This document shows positions 37,501 to 45,590 of a stretch of 64,000 bases of DNA, piece after piece. The stretch is taken from positions 1,898,412 through 1,962,411 of the forward strand of contig NZ_CP132335.1 of assembly GCF_030758295.1 (NCBI RefSeq). The letters are read 5' to 3'. The stretch comes from Pararhizobium sp. IMCC21322. GTDB taxonomy: Bacteria; Pseudomonadota; Alphaproteobacteria; Rhizobiales; GCA-2746425. A program made the position numbers and the translations under genes. The notes under the pieces are model-generated. The model had not been told where the DNA came from and searched no databases. It saw only the letters and a list, made by a program, of their open reading frames with translations. Each line of letters starts with the position of its first letter. The first letter of the stretch is position 1.

Positions 37501-38511
37501 TCATAGCGTGCTTTCACGGATCATCAGGTCTGGCTCGACTTGCGTGATCTGGGGCGGGGGCAAGAGGCCTTTCGCGTTAATCAGGCTGATGACCCGCTCG
37601 ATGGCCATTTTGGAAATCGATTCGATATCGTAATCCACAGAGGAGAGTGAGATGACCGCGTGTTCGGCAAACTCGATGTTGTCGAATCCAAAAATCGCCA
37701 TGTCATCAGGCACTTTGATTCCACTCTTGATACAATAGCGCAGCGCTCCAAGCGCCAGGGAATCCGTCGCTGCAAGCAGGGCGGTCGCGCCAGTGTTGTT
37801 TTGTACAAGGGTTTCCATCGCGAGATAGCCGCCGGCGACATCGCTGCCTTCCGGGGTGATAATCAGGGTCGGATCAACGCTCAGCCCGACAGCCGCCATG
37901 GCCGAGGTGTAGCCTTCGCTTTTTTCGTAGTTGCCCTTGTCAGACGCGCTGTCCAGGAAAGCGATCCGTCGGTGACCATTGTCGAGCAAATGTGCAACAG
38001 CCTTATGCGCGCCGGCACGCTCGTCCATGCACACTGCATCAACGCCTGCGTCCGCGTCTCCAACCAGCAAAACAACGGGAAAATTACGCGCGCGCAGATC
38101 GCGAATATGTTCCAGTTCCCCGTGTTGGCACGGGAAGATCAGCATCCCGTCCACGCGCCTGGCCCAAAACGTTTCGATCAAACTGCGCTCCAGATCAAGC
38201 TTGTTGTTTGATGTTGCAAACAGGGTCGTATAACCCCGGTTGGTCAGTTCAAGTTCAACCGCCTGTGCCATCGCAGTCAGCACCGGGTTCGTCAAATCCG
38301 TAAGGATCAACCCTATGGACCGGGTCTCCCTCATAACAAGCGATTTAGCGACCTGGTTGGGCAGATAATTGAGCTTGGCTGCTGCCTCGGCAATCTGGCG
38401 GCGGGTCTCGTCAGGGATGCGGGGACTGTTGCGCAAAGCCAGTGAAACGGTGTTCACCGAGAAGCCGGTCTGTTTAGCAATATCCTTTAGGCGCGACGCC
38501 GACCCTGCCAT
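37501..38511 (-). CDS. LacI-family transcriptional regulator of the sugar locus
   Basis: A 336-residue regulator. The N-terminal helix-turn-helix is RLKDIAKQTGFSVNTVSLALRN, followed by the hinge YLPNQVAKSL. The effector domain then starts with SIGLILTDLTNPVL and ends with VPDDMAIFGFDNIEFAEH. It is the last gene of a minus-strand set (aldo/keto reductase, VOC protein, lacI), 11 nt behind the VOC gene. The identical operators at 39885-39900 and 33689-33704 are the natural targets, which would make the locus autoregulated through the divergent promoter region; this is inference. The inducer is presumably the transported sugar or a metabolite of it. Confidence 0.93.
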   Translation of the reverse strand: MAGSASRLKDIAKQTGFSVNTVSLALRNSPRIPDETRRQIAEAAAKLNYLPNQVAKSLVMRETRSIGLILTDLTNPVLTAMAQAVELELTNRGYTTLFATSNNKLDLERSLIETFWARRVDGMLIFPCQHGELEHIRDLRARNFPVVLLVGDADAGVDAVCMDERAGAHKAVAHLLDNGHRRIAFLDSASDKGNYEKSEGYTSAMAAVGLSVDPTLIITPEGSDVAGGYLAMETLVQNNTGATALLAATDSLALGALRYCIKSGIKVPDDMAIFGFDNIEFAEHAVISLSSVDYDIESISKMAIERVISLINAKGLLPPPQITQVEPDLMIRESTL

Positions 38512-38522
38512 TTTATGTGCCT

Positions 38523-38960
38523 TTAGTTCCCGACTTTGAGGGCCCTGATCGCCTTATATTGCAGGCAGTCGGGATTCATTTCCATGAGTTCTATCCGATT
38601 TCCATCAGGATCTTCAATCCAGGCGCCGCGATTGCCGTCTTCTCCCAGTTTAATCTGCGAGGTCAGCTTGATCCCGTTTGTGGTAAGGCGGGCCGCTTCC
38701 ACATCCAGATCATCGATTGCAAAGCAAAAATGTGTGGTGCCGGTGGCTCCATCGGCGGGCGCGGGATCGGGGCTGTCGCTGATCATCAATTCAAGAAACT
38801 GAGTGTCGGTGATGCGCAGGTAGATCAACCAGGTGTTGCCATTGTCGTGCTTGAGGCGGTCCATCTCGGCAAACCCCACCTGATCGCGATAGAATTTGGC
38901 AGAGGCCTCCAGATCGCGGACCTTGAGAGCAAGGTGCCCCAATGCATTGATTCCATTCAT
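38523..38960 (-). CDS. VOC family (glyoxalase-fold) protein
   Basis: A 145-residue protein with two beta-alpha-beta-beta-beta modules of the vicinal oxygen chelate fold: GHLALKVRDLEASAKFYRD in the first and THFCFAIDDLD plus WIEDPDGNRIELME in the second. Metal-ligand positions are H9 and the E in IELME. I use ATG 38960 behind AGGAG; the frame opens 35 codons earlier. It lies between the aldo/keto reductase gene and lacI. VOC enzymes epimerise, isomerise or cleave small carbonyl compounds; the reaction here is unknown. Confidence 0.88.
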   Translation of the reverse strand: MNGINALGHLALKVRDLEASAKFYRDQVGFAEMDRLKHDNGNTWLIYLRITDTQFLELMISDSPDPAPADGATGTTHFCFAIDDLDVEAARLTTNGIKLTSQIKLGEDGNRGAWIEDPDGNRIELMEMNPDCLQYKAIRALKVGN

Positions 38961-39000
38961 GTCGAATCTCCTATGAGAATTAGTCGGAAAATTGATGTGA

Positions 39001-39804
39001 TTAGTCGTCCCAGGCGGGGCCCCAGTCTGGATCGATTGAGCGAGGGGCTTGTTGGATGGCGCCAATGGTTTCCATCTCAGCGTCGGTGAGTTGGAGCGTC
39101 AACGCGTCAAAATTTGAGCGAGTTCTTGCTTCCTTTGATGACGTTGGAATCGCCGAATAACCCTTTGCCAACTCCCAGGCGAGTGCGACTTGTGAGGGTG
39201 TCGCATCATGATGTGTGGCGATTGCCTGCATGTCGGGGTTCGACCCTAAACGCCCTTGAGCTATCGGCTGATAGCAGGTGACGAGAATTCCCGACGCCTG
39301 GCAGAAATCCGCAAGGGTCTTATTCTGAAAGCCCGGATTAAGTTCAAACTGGTTTGTCAGGATTTCTCCTTTCCCCAGAATATTTTCTGCCTGTTTCAGC
39401 ATTGCAATCGGAAAATTGGAAACGCCAATGTTGCGGGTCAGCCCCTGGGATTTCGCGTCGTGTATCTGTTCAAGATAGACTTCCAGCGCGATTTCATTGT
39501 TGGGTGACGGCCAGTGAATCAGGGCAAGGTCAACGGGTCCACCGAGCTTTTCAAGGCTGATTTCAAGTGATGGGATCAGCCTGCCGATTCCAAAGTTCGC
39601 CATATCGACCTTGGTCGTGACCCAAATATCCTCACGGTCAATCGTGCTTTGAGCGAGCGCCGCACCAACCTCTTTTTCATTGTTGTAGGACTGTGCGGTG
39701 TCAAGATGCCGATAACCGGTTTCGAGCGCAAAACCAATGGCTTCCACGCCATTTTGGTTGGTGCGTCCGTAAGTGCCAAACCCCAGTCGTGGTATGTGAT
39801 CCAT
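39001..39804 (-). CDS. aldo/keto reductase
   Basis: A 267-residue TIM-barrel NADPH reductase. The catalytic tetrad is visible as D and Y in HLDTAQSYNNE, K in TTKVDM and H in LIHWPS; IPTSSKEART near the end binds the cofactor phosphate. ATG 39804 gives the usual N-terminus (MDHIPRLGFGTYGR). It is the first gene of the minus-strand set with VOC and lacI, divergent from the ABC transporter genes. It probably reduces a sugar-derived aldehyde or ketone in the pathway served by the transporter. Confidence 0.93.
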   Translation of the reverse strand: MDHIPRLGFGTYGRTNQNGVEAIGFALETGYRHLDTAQSYNNEKEVGAALAQSTIDREDIWVTTKVDMANFGIGRLIPSLEISLEKLGGPVDLALIHWPSPNNEIALEVYLEQIHDAKSQGLTRNIGVSNFPIAMLKQAENILGKGEILTNQFELNPGFQNKTLADFCQASGILVTCYQPIAQGRLGSNPDMQAIATHHDATPSQVALAWELAKGYSAIPTSSKEARTRSNFDALTLQLTDAEMETIGAIQQAPRSIDPDWGPAWDD

Positions 39805-39860
39805 TTTAAAAACCGTCCCTGATTGTGCACCGCAGAACAAAACACGACACCGAAAATTTC

Positions 39861-39900
39861 TTGACAGCCTGTTTGTTCGTCGTAGTATTAACGATAATAC
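39861..39900. promoter_or_regulatory. LacI-type operator and promoter between AKR and ABC operon
   Basis: GTATTAACGATAATAC (39885-39900) is an inverted repeat with arms GTATTA/TAATAC. On the plus strand TTGACA (39861-39866) and TAGTAT (39883-39888, 16-bp spacing) form a promoter that the operator overlaps, 91 bp before the first permease gene. Because the region is divergent, one repressor dimer could control both operons. Confidence 0.75.
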
Positions 39901-39990
39901 AGATCGACGAAAAAGTGCAATAGCTGTTGCGAAAAGGGCAAGCCCTGCTCTGACAAAGAGGGGCGTCCTGTTACCAAAAAAGGGAAGAAC

Positions 39991-40887
39991 ATGAGACTGA
40001 GATGGAGCCGACTATCGCCCCAGCTTGCCATGCTTCCGGCAGTCAGCATTACGCTGATCGCATTCCTGGGATCGATTGGCTGGACCATCCTGATGTCCTT
40101 CACGCGGTCCCGCCGCCTTCCAGAATATGCGGTTGATTGGGACCGGCCATTTCGCCAATATAATCGCCTGTTTGCTGATGCAGGTTGGCAAATTTCGCTG
40201 ACGAACCTGATTGTGCTGGCCCTTGGCAGCGCTATGGCAATCGTCTTTGGGTTCATCCTCGCGGCGTTGATCGAACGAGAGCGCCGCGGCGAAGATTTCT
40301 TTCGCACCGTGTTCCTTTACCCGCTTGCGGTCTCGCTGATCGTGACCGGCGTCGCGTGGCGATGGATTTTCAACCCGCAATACGGCATCCAGCATGTCCT
40401 GCAATCAATGGGTTGGGAAACTGCGGCTTTCAACTGGCTCAATGATCCGACCACAGCGATGTATGCCATCATCATAGCCTCGGTCTGGCAAAGTTCGGGC
40501 TTTTACATGGCACTGATGCTTGCAGGTCTTAAGGGCATCAACACTGAAATCTGGAGTGCGGCGCGCCTTGATGGTGTTGGCCTGTTTCGCGTCTACTTCG
40601 AGATCATCATTCCAATGATGAAATTCACGTTTTTAACCTGCGCCATCCTGTTGTCATTGGGCGTGATCAAGGCCTTTGACATCATCCTTGCCATGACAAA
40701 TGGCGGGCCCGGTCAATCAACCTGGGTGCCTGCTTATTTCACCATCAACGCGATGGCGAACAAAGGCAATTTGGGCTACGCGTCCGCCGCTGCGACCATG
40801 ATGCTGGCGATCACGCTTGTGATCTTCCTGCCCCTTGTCTTGCTAACGGTCTGGCAGCAGCGCGCCGCGAAAAAAGGGGCGAATTGA
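39991..40887 (+). CDS. sugar ABC transporter permease, MalF-like CUT1
   Basis: A 298-residue inner-membrane subunit with six hydrophobic segments. The cytoplasmic EAA loop that docks the ATPase is present as EIWSAARLDGVGLFRVYFEIIIPMM (key residues: A, D, G, then I-P). A GGGAAG sequence precedes the ATG. It is the first gene of the plus-strand operon permease-permease-ATPase-binding protein-VOC-isomerase, downstream of the LacI operator. Its stop overlaps the start of the second permease. Confidence 0.93.
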   Translation: MRLRWSRLSPQLAMLPAVSITLIAFLGSIGWTILMSFTRSRRLPEYAVDWDRPFRQYNRLFADAGWQISLTNLIVLALGSAMAIVFGFILAALIERERRGEDFFRTVFLYPLAVSLIVTGVAWRWIFNPQYGIQHVLQSMGWETAAFNWLNDPTTAMYAIIIASVWQSSGFYMALMLAGLKGINTEIWSAARLDGVGLFRVYFEIIIPMMKFTFLTCAILLSLGVIKAFDIILAMTNGGPGQSTWVPAYFTINAMANKGNLGYASAAATMMLAITLVIFLPLVLLTVWQQRAAKKGAN

Positions 40888-41774
40888 TGAGTGATGCAGG
40901 TGTCATGTTCCCGCGCAAACCCCGTCGTATCAGGGGGCGGTCCATTGCAGTCATCGTTTTCCTTGCCATGGCCGCGATGTTCTTTTGTGTCCCTCTCTAT
41001 GTATTGATTGTGACGTCTTTCAAAGACATGGACCAGATCCGCGAAGGCGCCATTTTCTCGCTGCCGATCCGGTGGACGTGGGAAGCGTGGCGGTTTGCAT
41101 GGTTCGACGCCTGCTCGGGTCTGTCCTGTGAGGGATTGCAGCAGGGTTTCTGGAATTCAGTTGTCATACTGGTGCCATCACTCATTGCGTCCATCGCCGT
41201 CTCGATGATTACGGGTTATGCGCTTGCAATATGGGACATCAAGTGGGCCGGACCGTTCCTTTTTCTTCTGTTTCTCACCGCTTTCGTGCCGTTCCAAATC
41301 ATCATGTATCCGCTGATCCGGCTAACGGTCATGATGGGGATTTACGGTTCAACCACGGCGATTGCATTTGTGCATACGGTTCTGGCAATGCCTGTGCTGA
41401 CGTTGATATTCCGGAATTTTTACAAAGATATTCCCTCCGATATCATAAAAGCGGCCATCATGGACTCAGGTTCATTTTGGCGGATATTTGTCGAAATCAT
41501 CCTGCCGCTTTCCGGCAACATCCTCATCGTTGTGTTGATCCTGCAGATCACATCGATCTGGAATGACTATCTGGTTGGCGTCACATTTGGCGGGTTGGGC
41601 ACCAAGCCGATGACCGTGCACCTTGCCAATATGGTCACCGTTTCAACCGGAACCGTTTCCTACAATGTCAACATGGCCGCGGCCTTGCTGACCGCAATTC
41701 CCCCACTGGTGATCTACTTCGTTCTGGGCAAGTTTTTTGTCCAGGGCATCGCCGCTGGCGCAATCAAAGGGTAA
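40887..41774 (+). CDS. sugar ABC transporter permease, MalG-like CUT1
   Basis: A 295-residue inner-membrane subunit, six hydrophobic segments. The EAA loop is IIKAAIMDSGSFWRIFVEIILPL. The start ATG 40887 overlaps the last base of the previous stop (TGATG), so the two permeases are translationally coupled, as expected for a heterodimeric channel. The ATPase gene follows after 6 nt. Confidence 0.93.
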   Translation: MSDAGVMFPRKPRRIRGRSIAVIVFLAMAAMFFCVPLYVLIVTSFKDMDQIREGAIFSLPIRWTWEAWRFAWFDACSGLSCEGLQQGFWNSVVILVPSLIASIAVSMITGYALAIWDIKWAGPFLFLLFLTAFVPFQIIMYPLIRLTVMMGIYGSTTAIAFVHTVLAMPVLTLIFRNFYKDIPSDIIKAAIMDSGSFWRIFVEIILPLSGNILIVVLILQITSIWNDYLVGVTFGGLGTKPMTVHLANMVTVSTGTVSYNVNMAAALLTAIPPLVIYFVLGKFFVQGIAAGAIKG

Positions 41775-41780
41775 GTTCTT

Positions 41781-42881
41781 ATGCCGCGTGTTTCATTTGA
41801 ACACATCGTCAAGCGCTATGGTGCGGTTACTGTCCTTGATGGGTTGAACCTTGATGTGGAAGATGGCGACTTCCTTGTTCTGCTGGGACCTTCTGGCTGC
41901 GGCAAATCCACTTTATTGAACTTGATAGCAGGTCTGCAGGATGTCTCCTCTGGCCGCATCACGATCGGCGAGAGGGACGTAACAGAGCTGGATCCAAAGG
42001 ACAGGGGCCTGTCGATGGTGTTCCAGTCCTATGCGCTTTATCCCACCAAAAGCGTCGAGGGAAATCTGCGGTTCGGGCTCGCCGCCCGAAAATTGCCCAA
42101 ACAAGAAGCCGACAAACGAATCCAGTGGGCGGCCGATCTGTTGCAGCTTCAACCTTTGATGCGGCGTAAACCTTCAGAGCTTTCAGGCGGCCAACGCCAA
42201 CGCGTTGCCATTGGGCGGGCCTTGGTAAAGCACGCCGATGTCCTGTTGTTTGATGAGCCATTGTCCAATCTTGATGCGAAACTGCGCACTGAGATGCGCC
42301 TTGAGATCAAGAAGCTGCACGACACACTGAACCCAACCATCATCTATGTAACTCACGATCAGATCGAAGCCATGACGATGGCCACCAAAATCGCGATCAT
42401 GCAGGATGGCGAGATACAACAATTTGGCACGCCCGATGACGTTTACGAGAACCCCGCGAACCTTTTCGTAGCAAGTTTCATCGGGTCACCGGCAATGAAC
42501 CTTTCGCCAGCAAGACTGGAATTGAGGGCCGATAACGCAACTGCGATCTTTAGCGATGGCACCCGGCTTTCACTTGTCGGCGCAACCTTTGATCATGAAG
42601 TGCAGGCGGGGCGAGACATCATGGTTGGCATGCGCCCCGAGCACTTCATAATGGACGCCACTGAAGCCGCTGACGGCCACTCAATGCTGAAGCTGCCCGT
42701 TATCATGGTTGAACGCACGGGATCTGATGCGCTGATCTCACTTGATTTCGTTGGCGAACATCTGTTCGTCCGCGCCGAGCCCGACAGGGCCGCAAGAACG
42801 AAGACCGGTGAAACGGTCTCTGTCCACTACCCAACAGCCAAACTGAACTTGTTCGATGCCCAAACCGGGCTGAGACTTTGA
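41781..42881 (+). CDS. sugar ABC transporter ATP-binding protein, MsmK/UgpC type
   Basis: A 366-residue ATPase. Walker A GPSGCGKST, Q-loop VFQSYALYP, signature LSGGQRQRVAIGRA, Walker B LLFDEPLSNLDAKLR and H-loop THDQ lie in the first 235 residues. The C-terminal ~120 residues are the regulatory TOBE/OB domain (VGMRPEHF). It energises the two permeases encoded just upstream. The downstream binding-protein gene begins within 24 nt. Confidence 0.95.
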   Translation: MPRVSFEHIVKRYGAVTVLDGLNLDVEDGDFLVLLGPSGCGKSTLLNLIAGLQDVSSGRITIGERDVTELDPKDRGLSMVFQSYALYPTKSVEGNLRFGLAARKLPKQEADKRIQWAADLLQLQPLMRRKPSELSGGQRQRVAIGRALVKHADVLLFDEPLSNLDAKLRTEMRLEIKKLHDTLNPTIIYVTHDQIEAMTMATKIAIMQDGEIQQFGTPDDVYENPANLFVASFIGSPAMNLSPARLELRADNATAIFSDGTRLSLVGATFDHEVQAGRDIMVGMRPEHFIMDATEAADGHSMLKLPVIMVERTGSDALISLDFVGEHLFVRAEPDRAARTKTGETVSVHYPTAKLNLFDAQTGLRL

Positions 42882-42904
42882 ACAGACATCTGGGAAGGAA
42901 TATC

Positions 42905-44149
42905 ATGAAACATGTAACAAATTATCTAAGTGCCGCGCTCATACTCGGCGTGTCAACAATGGCCGTGGAGGCTGAGGATCTCGTCGTCTTTCAGCAGTGG
43001 TCATCACCAGCTGAAGTTGCAGCGCTGAAAGTTCTGCACGAAGCAGTGTCTGCCAAGGGCATCAACTGGATTGATATTACGATCCCGCATGACACAGGTT
43101 CCAGCGTTAGTTTGCTGAACCTTGTCATTGGCGGCCAGCCACCAAACATCTTTTCGGAAAATAACACCGGCGTGTACCGCGATTTGACCGGAATGGGGCT
43201 TGGGCGCGATCTGAGAGAAGCATTTGTCGAGTCTGGTGCGCTTGAGCATTTTTCAGAAGCGGTAACGAAAGCAATCACCATTGATGGTGAGATCCGTAAA
43301 ATGCCGCTTGGCGTGCATATTGACGGGATGCTTTATTATAATGTGGAAGTCGCTGCTGCTGCTGACATTGATCCCAAGAGTTGGTCGTCGCTTGACGAGA
43401 TGTACGCAGATTTCGACAAAATCCGTGTAGCCGGTTACACGCCTCTGGCAGTTGGCGCGCAGCAATGGCAGATCGGTTATCTGATGCATGCCATGATGGC
43501 GACCCTCGCAGGGCCGGAAATCTATAATAAAGTCTACGGCAGAGAGCCCGATCCTGCAGCACTATCAAGCGCGGAAGTTCGCAACGTTTTTGAATGGCTG
43601 CGTAAATTTCAACAAGCCGCAGATGAAGGATCGGTGAACCGCGATTGGAACCAGACAACCAACGAGGTCATCACTGGCAAGGCTCTCATGCAAATACATG
43701 GTGACTGGATGAAAGGGGAGTGGCGCGCTGCCGGAAAAGAAGCAGGCACCGACTTTGGGTGTATCCCAATTCCCGGATATAAGGCTGTTGCTGTGACCGT
43801 TGATGGATGGGGCGCTTTGGGTGGGCAATCACCTGAAAAAGACGCCGCCCAAATCCTGTTTGCTCAAACGGTCACCGATGCAGATGTCAATGCCGCTTTC
43901 GCCAATGTCAAAGGCGCAACGCCTGTGCGAAATGATGTGCCGGTTGAAGGGCTTGATGCCTGCGCGAAGCGGGTTATCGCTTTGCTCGACGACAATGACC
44001 GTCAGGTCAACAACCCATCCGTTACCGTGGACTCCGATTGGTCCAATGCGATCTGGGAAGTTGCTTTCAACTATTGGTCCGATCCAGCGATGTCAGTTGA
44101 TGATGCGGTCGCTGCATTGGAGGCACAATACGACGTGATCCTAGACTAA
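42905..44149 (+). CDS. extracellular solute-binding protein, family 1 (sugar)
   Basis: A 414-residue periplasmic protein with a signal peptide cut probably after VEA (residue ~22). ATG 42905 has GGAAGGA at the right distance; earlier in-frame codons lie within that region. The HGDWMKGEWRAAGKEAGTDFGC block and FSENNTGVYRDLTGMGL suggest relationship to the glucose/mannose binding proteins of GtsA type. That is a resemblance, not proof of substrate. It is followed by a stable hairpin at 44169-44194 before the enzyme genes. Confidence 0.92.
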   Translation: MKHVTNYLSAALILGVSTMAVEAEDLVVFQQWSSPAEVAALKVLHEAVSAKGINWIDITIPHDTGSSVSLLNLVIGGQPPNIFSENNTGVYRDLTGMGLGRDLREAFVESGALEHFSEAVTKAITIDGEIRKMPLGVHIDGMLYYNVEVAAAADIDPKSWSSLDEMYADFDKIRVAGYTPLAVGAQQWQIGYLMHAMMATLAGPEIYNKVYGREPDPAALSSAEVRNVFEWLRKFQQAADEGSVNRDWNQTTNEVITGKALMQIHGDWMKGEWRAAGKEAGTDFGCIPIPGYKAVAVTVDGWGALGGQSPEKDAAQILFAQTVTDADVNAAFANVKGATPVRNDVPVEGLDACAKRVIALLDDNDRQVNNPSVTVDSDWSNAIWEVAFNYWSDPAMSVDDAVAALEAQYDVILD

Positions 44150-44168
44150 TCTTCTCCCCCAAGATGCT

Positions 44169-44194
44169 GGTCCGCCCTTTTTAAGGGGCGGGCC
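44169..44194 (+). promoter_or_regulatory. hairpin behind the binding-protein gene
   Basis: GGTCCGCCC (44169-44177) pairs with GGGCGGGCC (44186-44194), one G-U pair included, around an 8-nt loop. No T-run follows. Such structures behind binding-protein genes often stabilise the upstream mRNA and reduce read-through into later genes. Confidence 0.5.
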
Positions 44195-44226
44195 AGACCC
44201 CACAAAATTCTGAAAAGGCAGTTGAT

Positions 44227-44706
44227 ATGGATTCCCGGCTTCTGGACGAAGACGCAGTGATGCAAATCTGTTTTGTCACACATGATGCACTTGCCTCGGC
44301 CAGGTGGTTCTCGGACCTGACAGGAAAACCGATCCCCTCCGAAGGCGGTGCCGCTGATCCCAAGGAAGCAAAGGCAATATACAACGGCAAACCGGCCGCT
44401 GTTGGCTGCAAAATCCGTATGTTCGCTTTTGGCAATATCGATGTTGAATTCCTTGAACCAGGTCCGGAAAAAAGCGCATGGCGCGACCTGTTGGAAGAAA
44501 AAGGCCCCGGTTGTCACCACATTGCTTTCCGGACCCGCAACCTTACCAAACGCAACGACTATCTCGAAGGCAAGGGCCACGCATTGTTGCAACGTGGAGA
44601 GTTTGACGGTGGACATGGCCGGTATGCTTATTATGACACGGTCAAAGAGCTTGGTGTCATGGTTGAGCTTTTGGAATTCAATAAAAATATGGAGGTGCAG
44701 CCATGA
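44227..44706 (+). CDS. VOC family protein (epimerase/glyoxalase-like)
   Basis: A 159-residue VOC-fold protein: ICFVTHDALASARWFSDLTG in the first module, HHIAFRTRNL and MVELLEFN in the second. The pair HH near residue 98 and E in VELLEF are the likely metal ligands. The layout is closer to methylmalonyl-CoA epimerase-like proteins than to the other VOC protein in this locus. Its last four bases overlap the start of the isomerase-like gene, so the two are coupled. Confidence 0.85.
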   Translation: MDSRLLDEDAVMQICFVTHDALASARWFSDLTGKPIPSEGGAADPKEAKAIYNGKPAAVGCKIRMFAFGNIDVEFLEPGPEKSAWRDLLEEKGPGCHHIAFRTRNLTKRNDYLEGKGHALLQRGEFDGGHGRYAYYDTVKELGVMVELLEFNKNMEVQP

Positions 44707-45464
44707 CCGGCGCGCGGTACCCGATTGCCTATCAGCTTTACTCGTCACGCAATTTTCCACCACTTGAAGCGCAACTGCCACATCTCAAAGCGATGGGATA
44801 TGATGCCATCGAACCGTGGTTGCCTGCCTATGAAGAAAACCCGGCCCGTTTCCGAAAGGCATTGGATGACAATGGTTTGGATTGTTATGGCTTCCACATG
44901 CCATTGACCGGCCTGACAGATGAAACACAAAAATATATCGACATCGCGCTAACGCTTGGTGCGCGTTATCTCATCCCGCCCTTTGTGGCAAAGGAAGACC
45001 GCGTCAACACGCCGGATTTCTGGAAATCAATTGGAGAAAAATTGGCGGCGGGTGCCGAAATCGTGGCAGAGCAGAGGCTAAAGGTCCTTTGGCACAATCA
45101 TGATTTTGAGTATGCCGCCTTGCCAGACGGGACGCGCCCGATCGACCATATCCTGTCGGCTCCAAACGTATATTTCGAAATCGACTGTGGCTGGATTGTG
45201 CGCGCTGGCGCTGATCCGAGTGCCGAGTTAACGCGGTTCAAAGACCGCATTCTGGCAATCCAGACCAAAGATACAGCCCCCATCGGGACAGATTTCGACG
45301 ACGGTTGGACGGCCACAGGAGACGGGATTATTGACTGGGCCAAATTGGCCCCACTCTTCAGAGAAACGAAGGCCGATCATCTCGTCGCCGAGCACGACAA
45401 TCCTTCGGATTGGAAGAAATTCGCAAAAAACACGATCGAGCATTTGCGCAGTCTAGGCCTCTAG
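44703..45464 (+). CDS. sugar phosphate isomerase/epimerase-like TIM-barrel protein
   Basis: A 253-residue member of the AP-endonuclease-2/xylose-isomerase-like barrel family. Metal-ligand candidates are in LWHNHDFEY, FEIDCGWIVRAG and AEHDNPSDW. It overlaps the VOC gene by 4 bases and is the last gene of the sugar operon. The family includes inositol and sugar isomerases and epimerases; the specific reaction is not deducible. It presumably acts on the imported sugar or its oxidised derivative. Confidence 0.88.
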   Translation: MTGARYPIAYQLYSSRNFPPLEAQLPHLKAMGYDAIEPWLPAYEENPARFRKALDDNGLDCYGFHMPLTGLTDETQKYIDIALTLGARYLIPPFVAKEDRVNTPDFWKSIGEKLAAGAEIVAEQRLKVLWHNHDFEYAALPDGTRPIDHILSAPNVYFEIDCGWIVRAGADPSAELTRFKDRILAIQTKDTAPIGTDFDDGWTATGDGIIDWAKLAPLFRETKADHLVAEHDNPSDWKKFAKNTIEHLRSLGL

Positions 45465-45590
45465 CTCAAAACGGTACGCGTTGCTGAGCGCAGCGCGCAG
45501 CATTGGATTGAGCTGTGACCCGAAGAAACCGAGCGCTCGACAATCCCTGCCAACCCCAAAAATTTGAGCCGTGAATACATCCCAGGTCGC

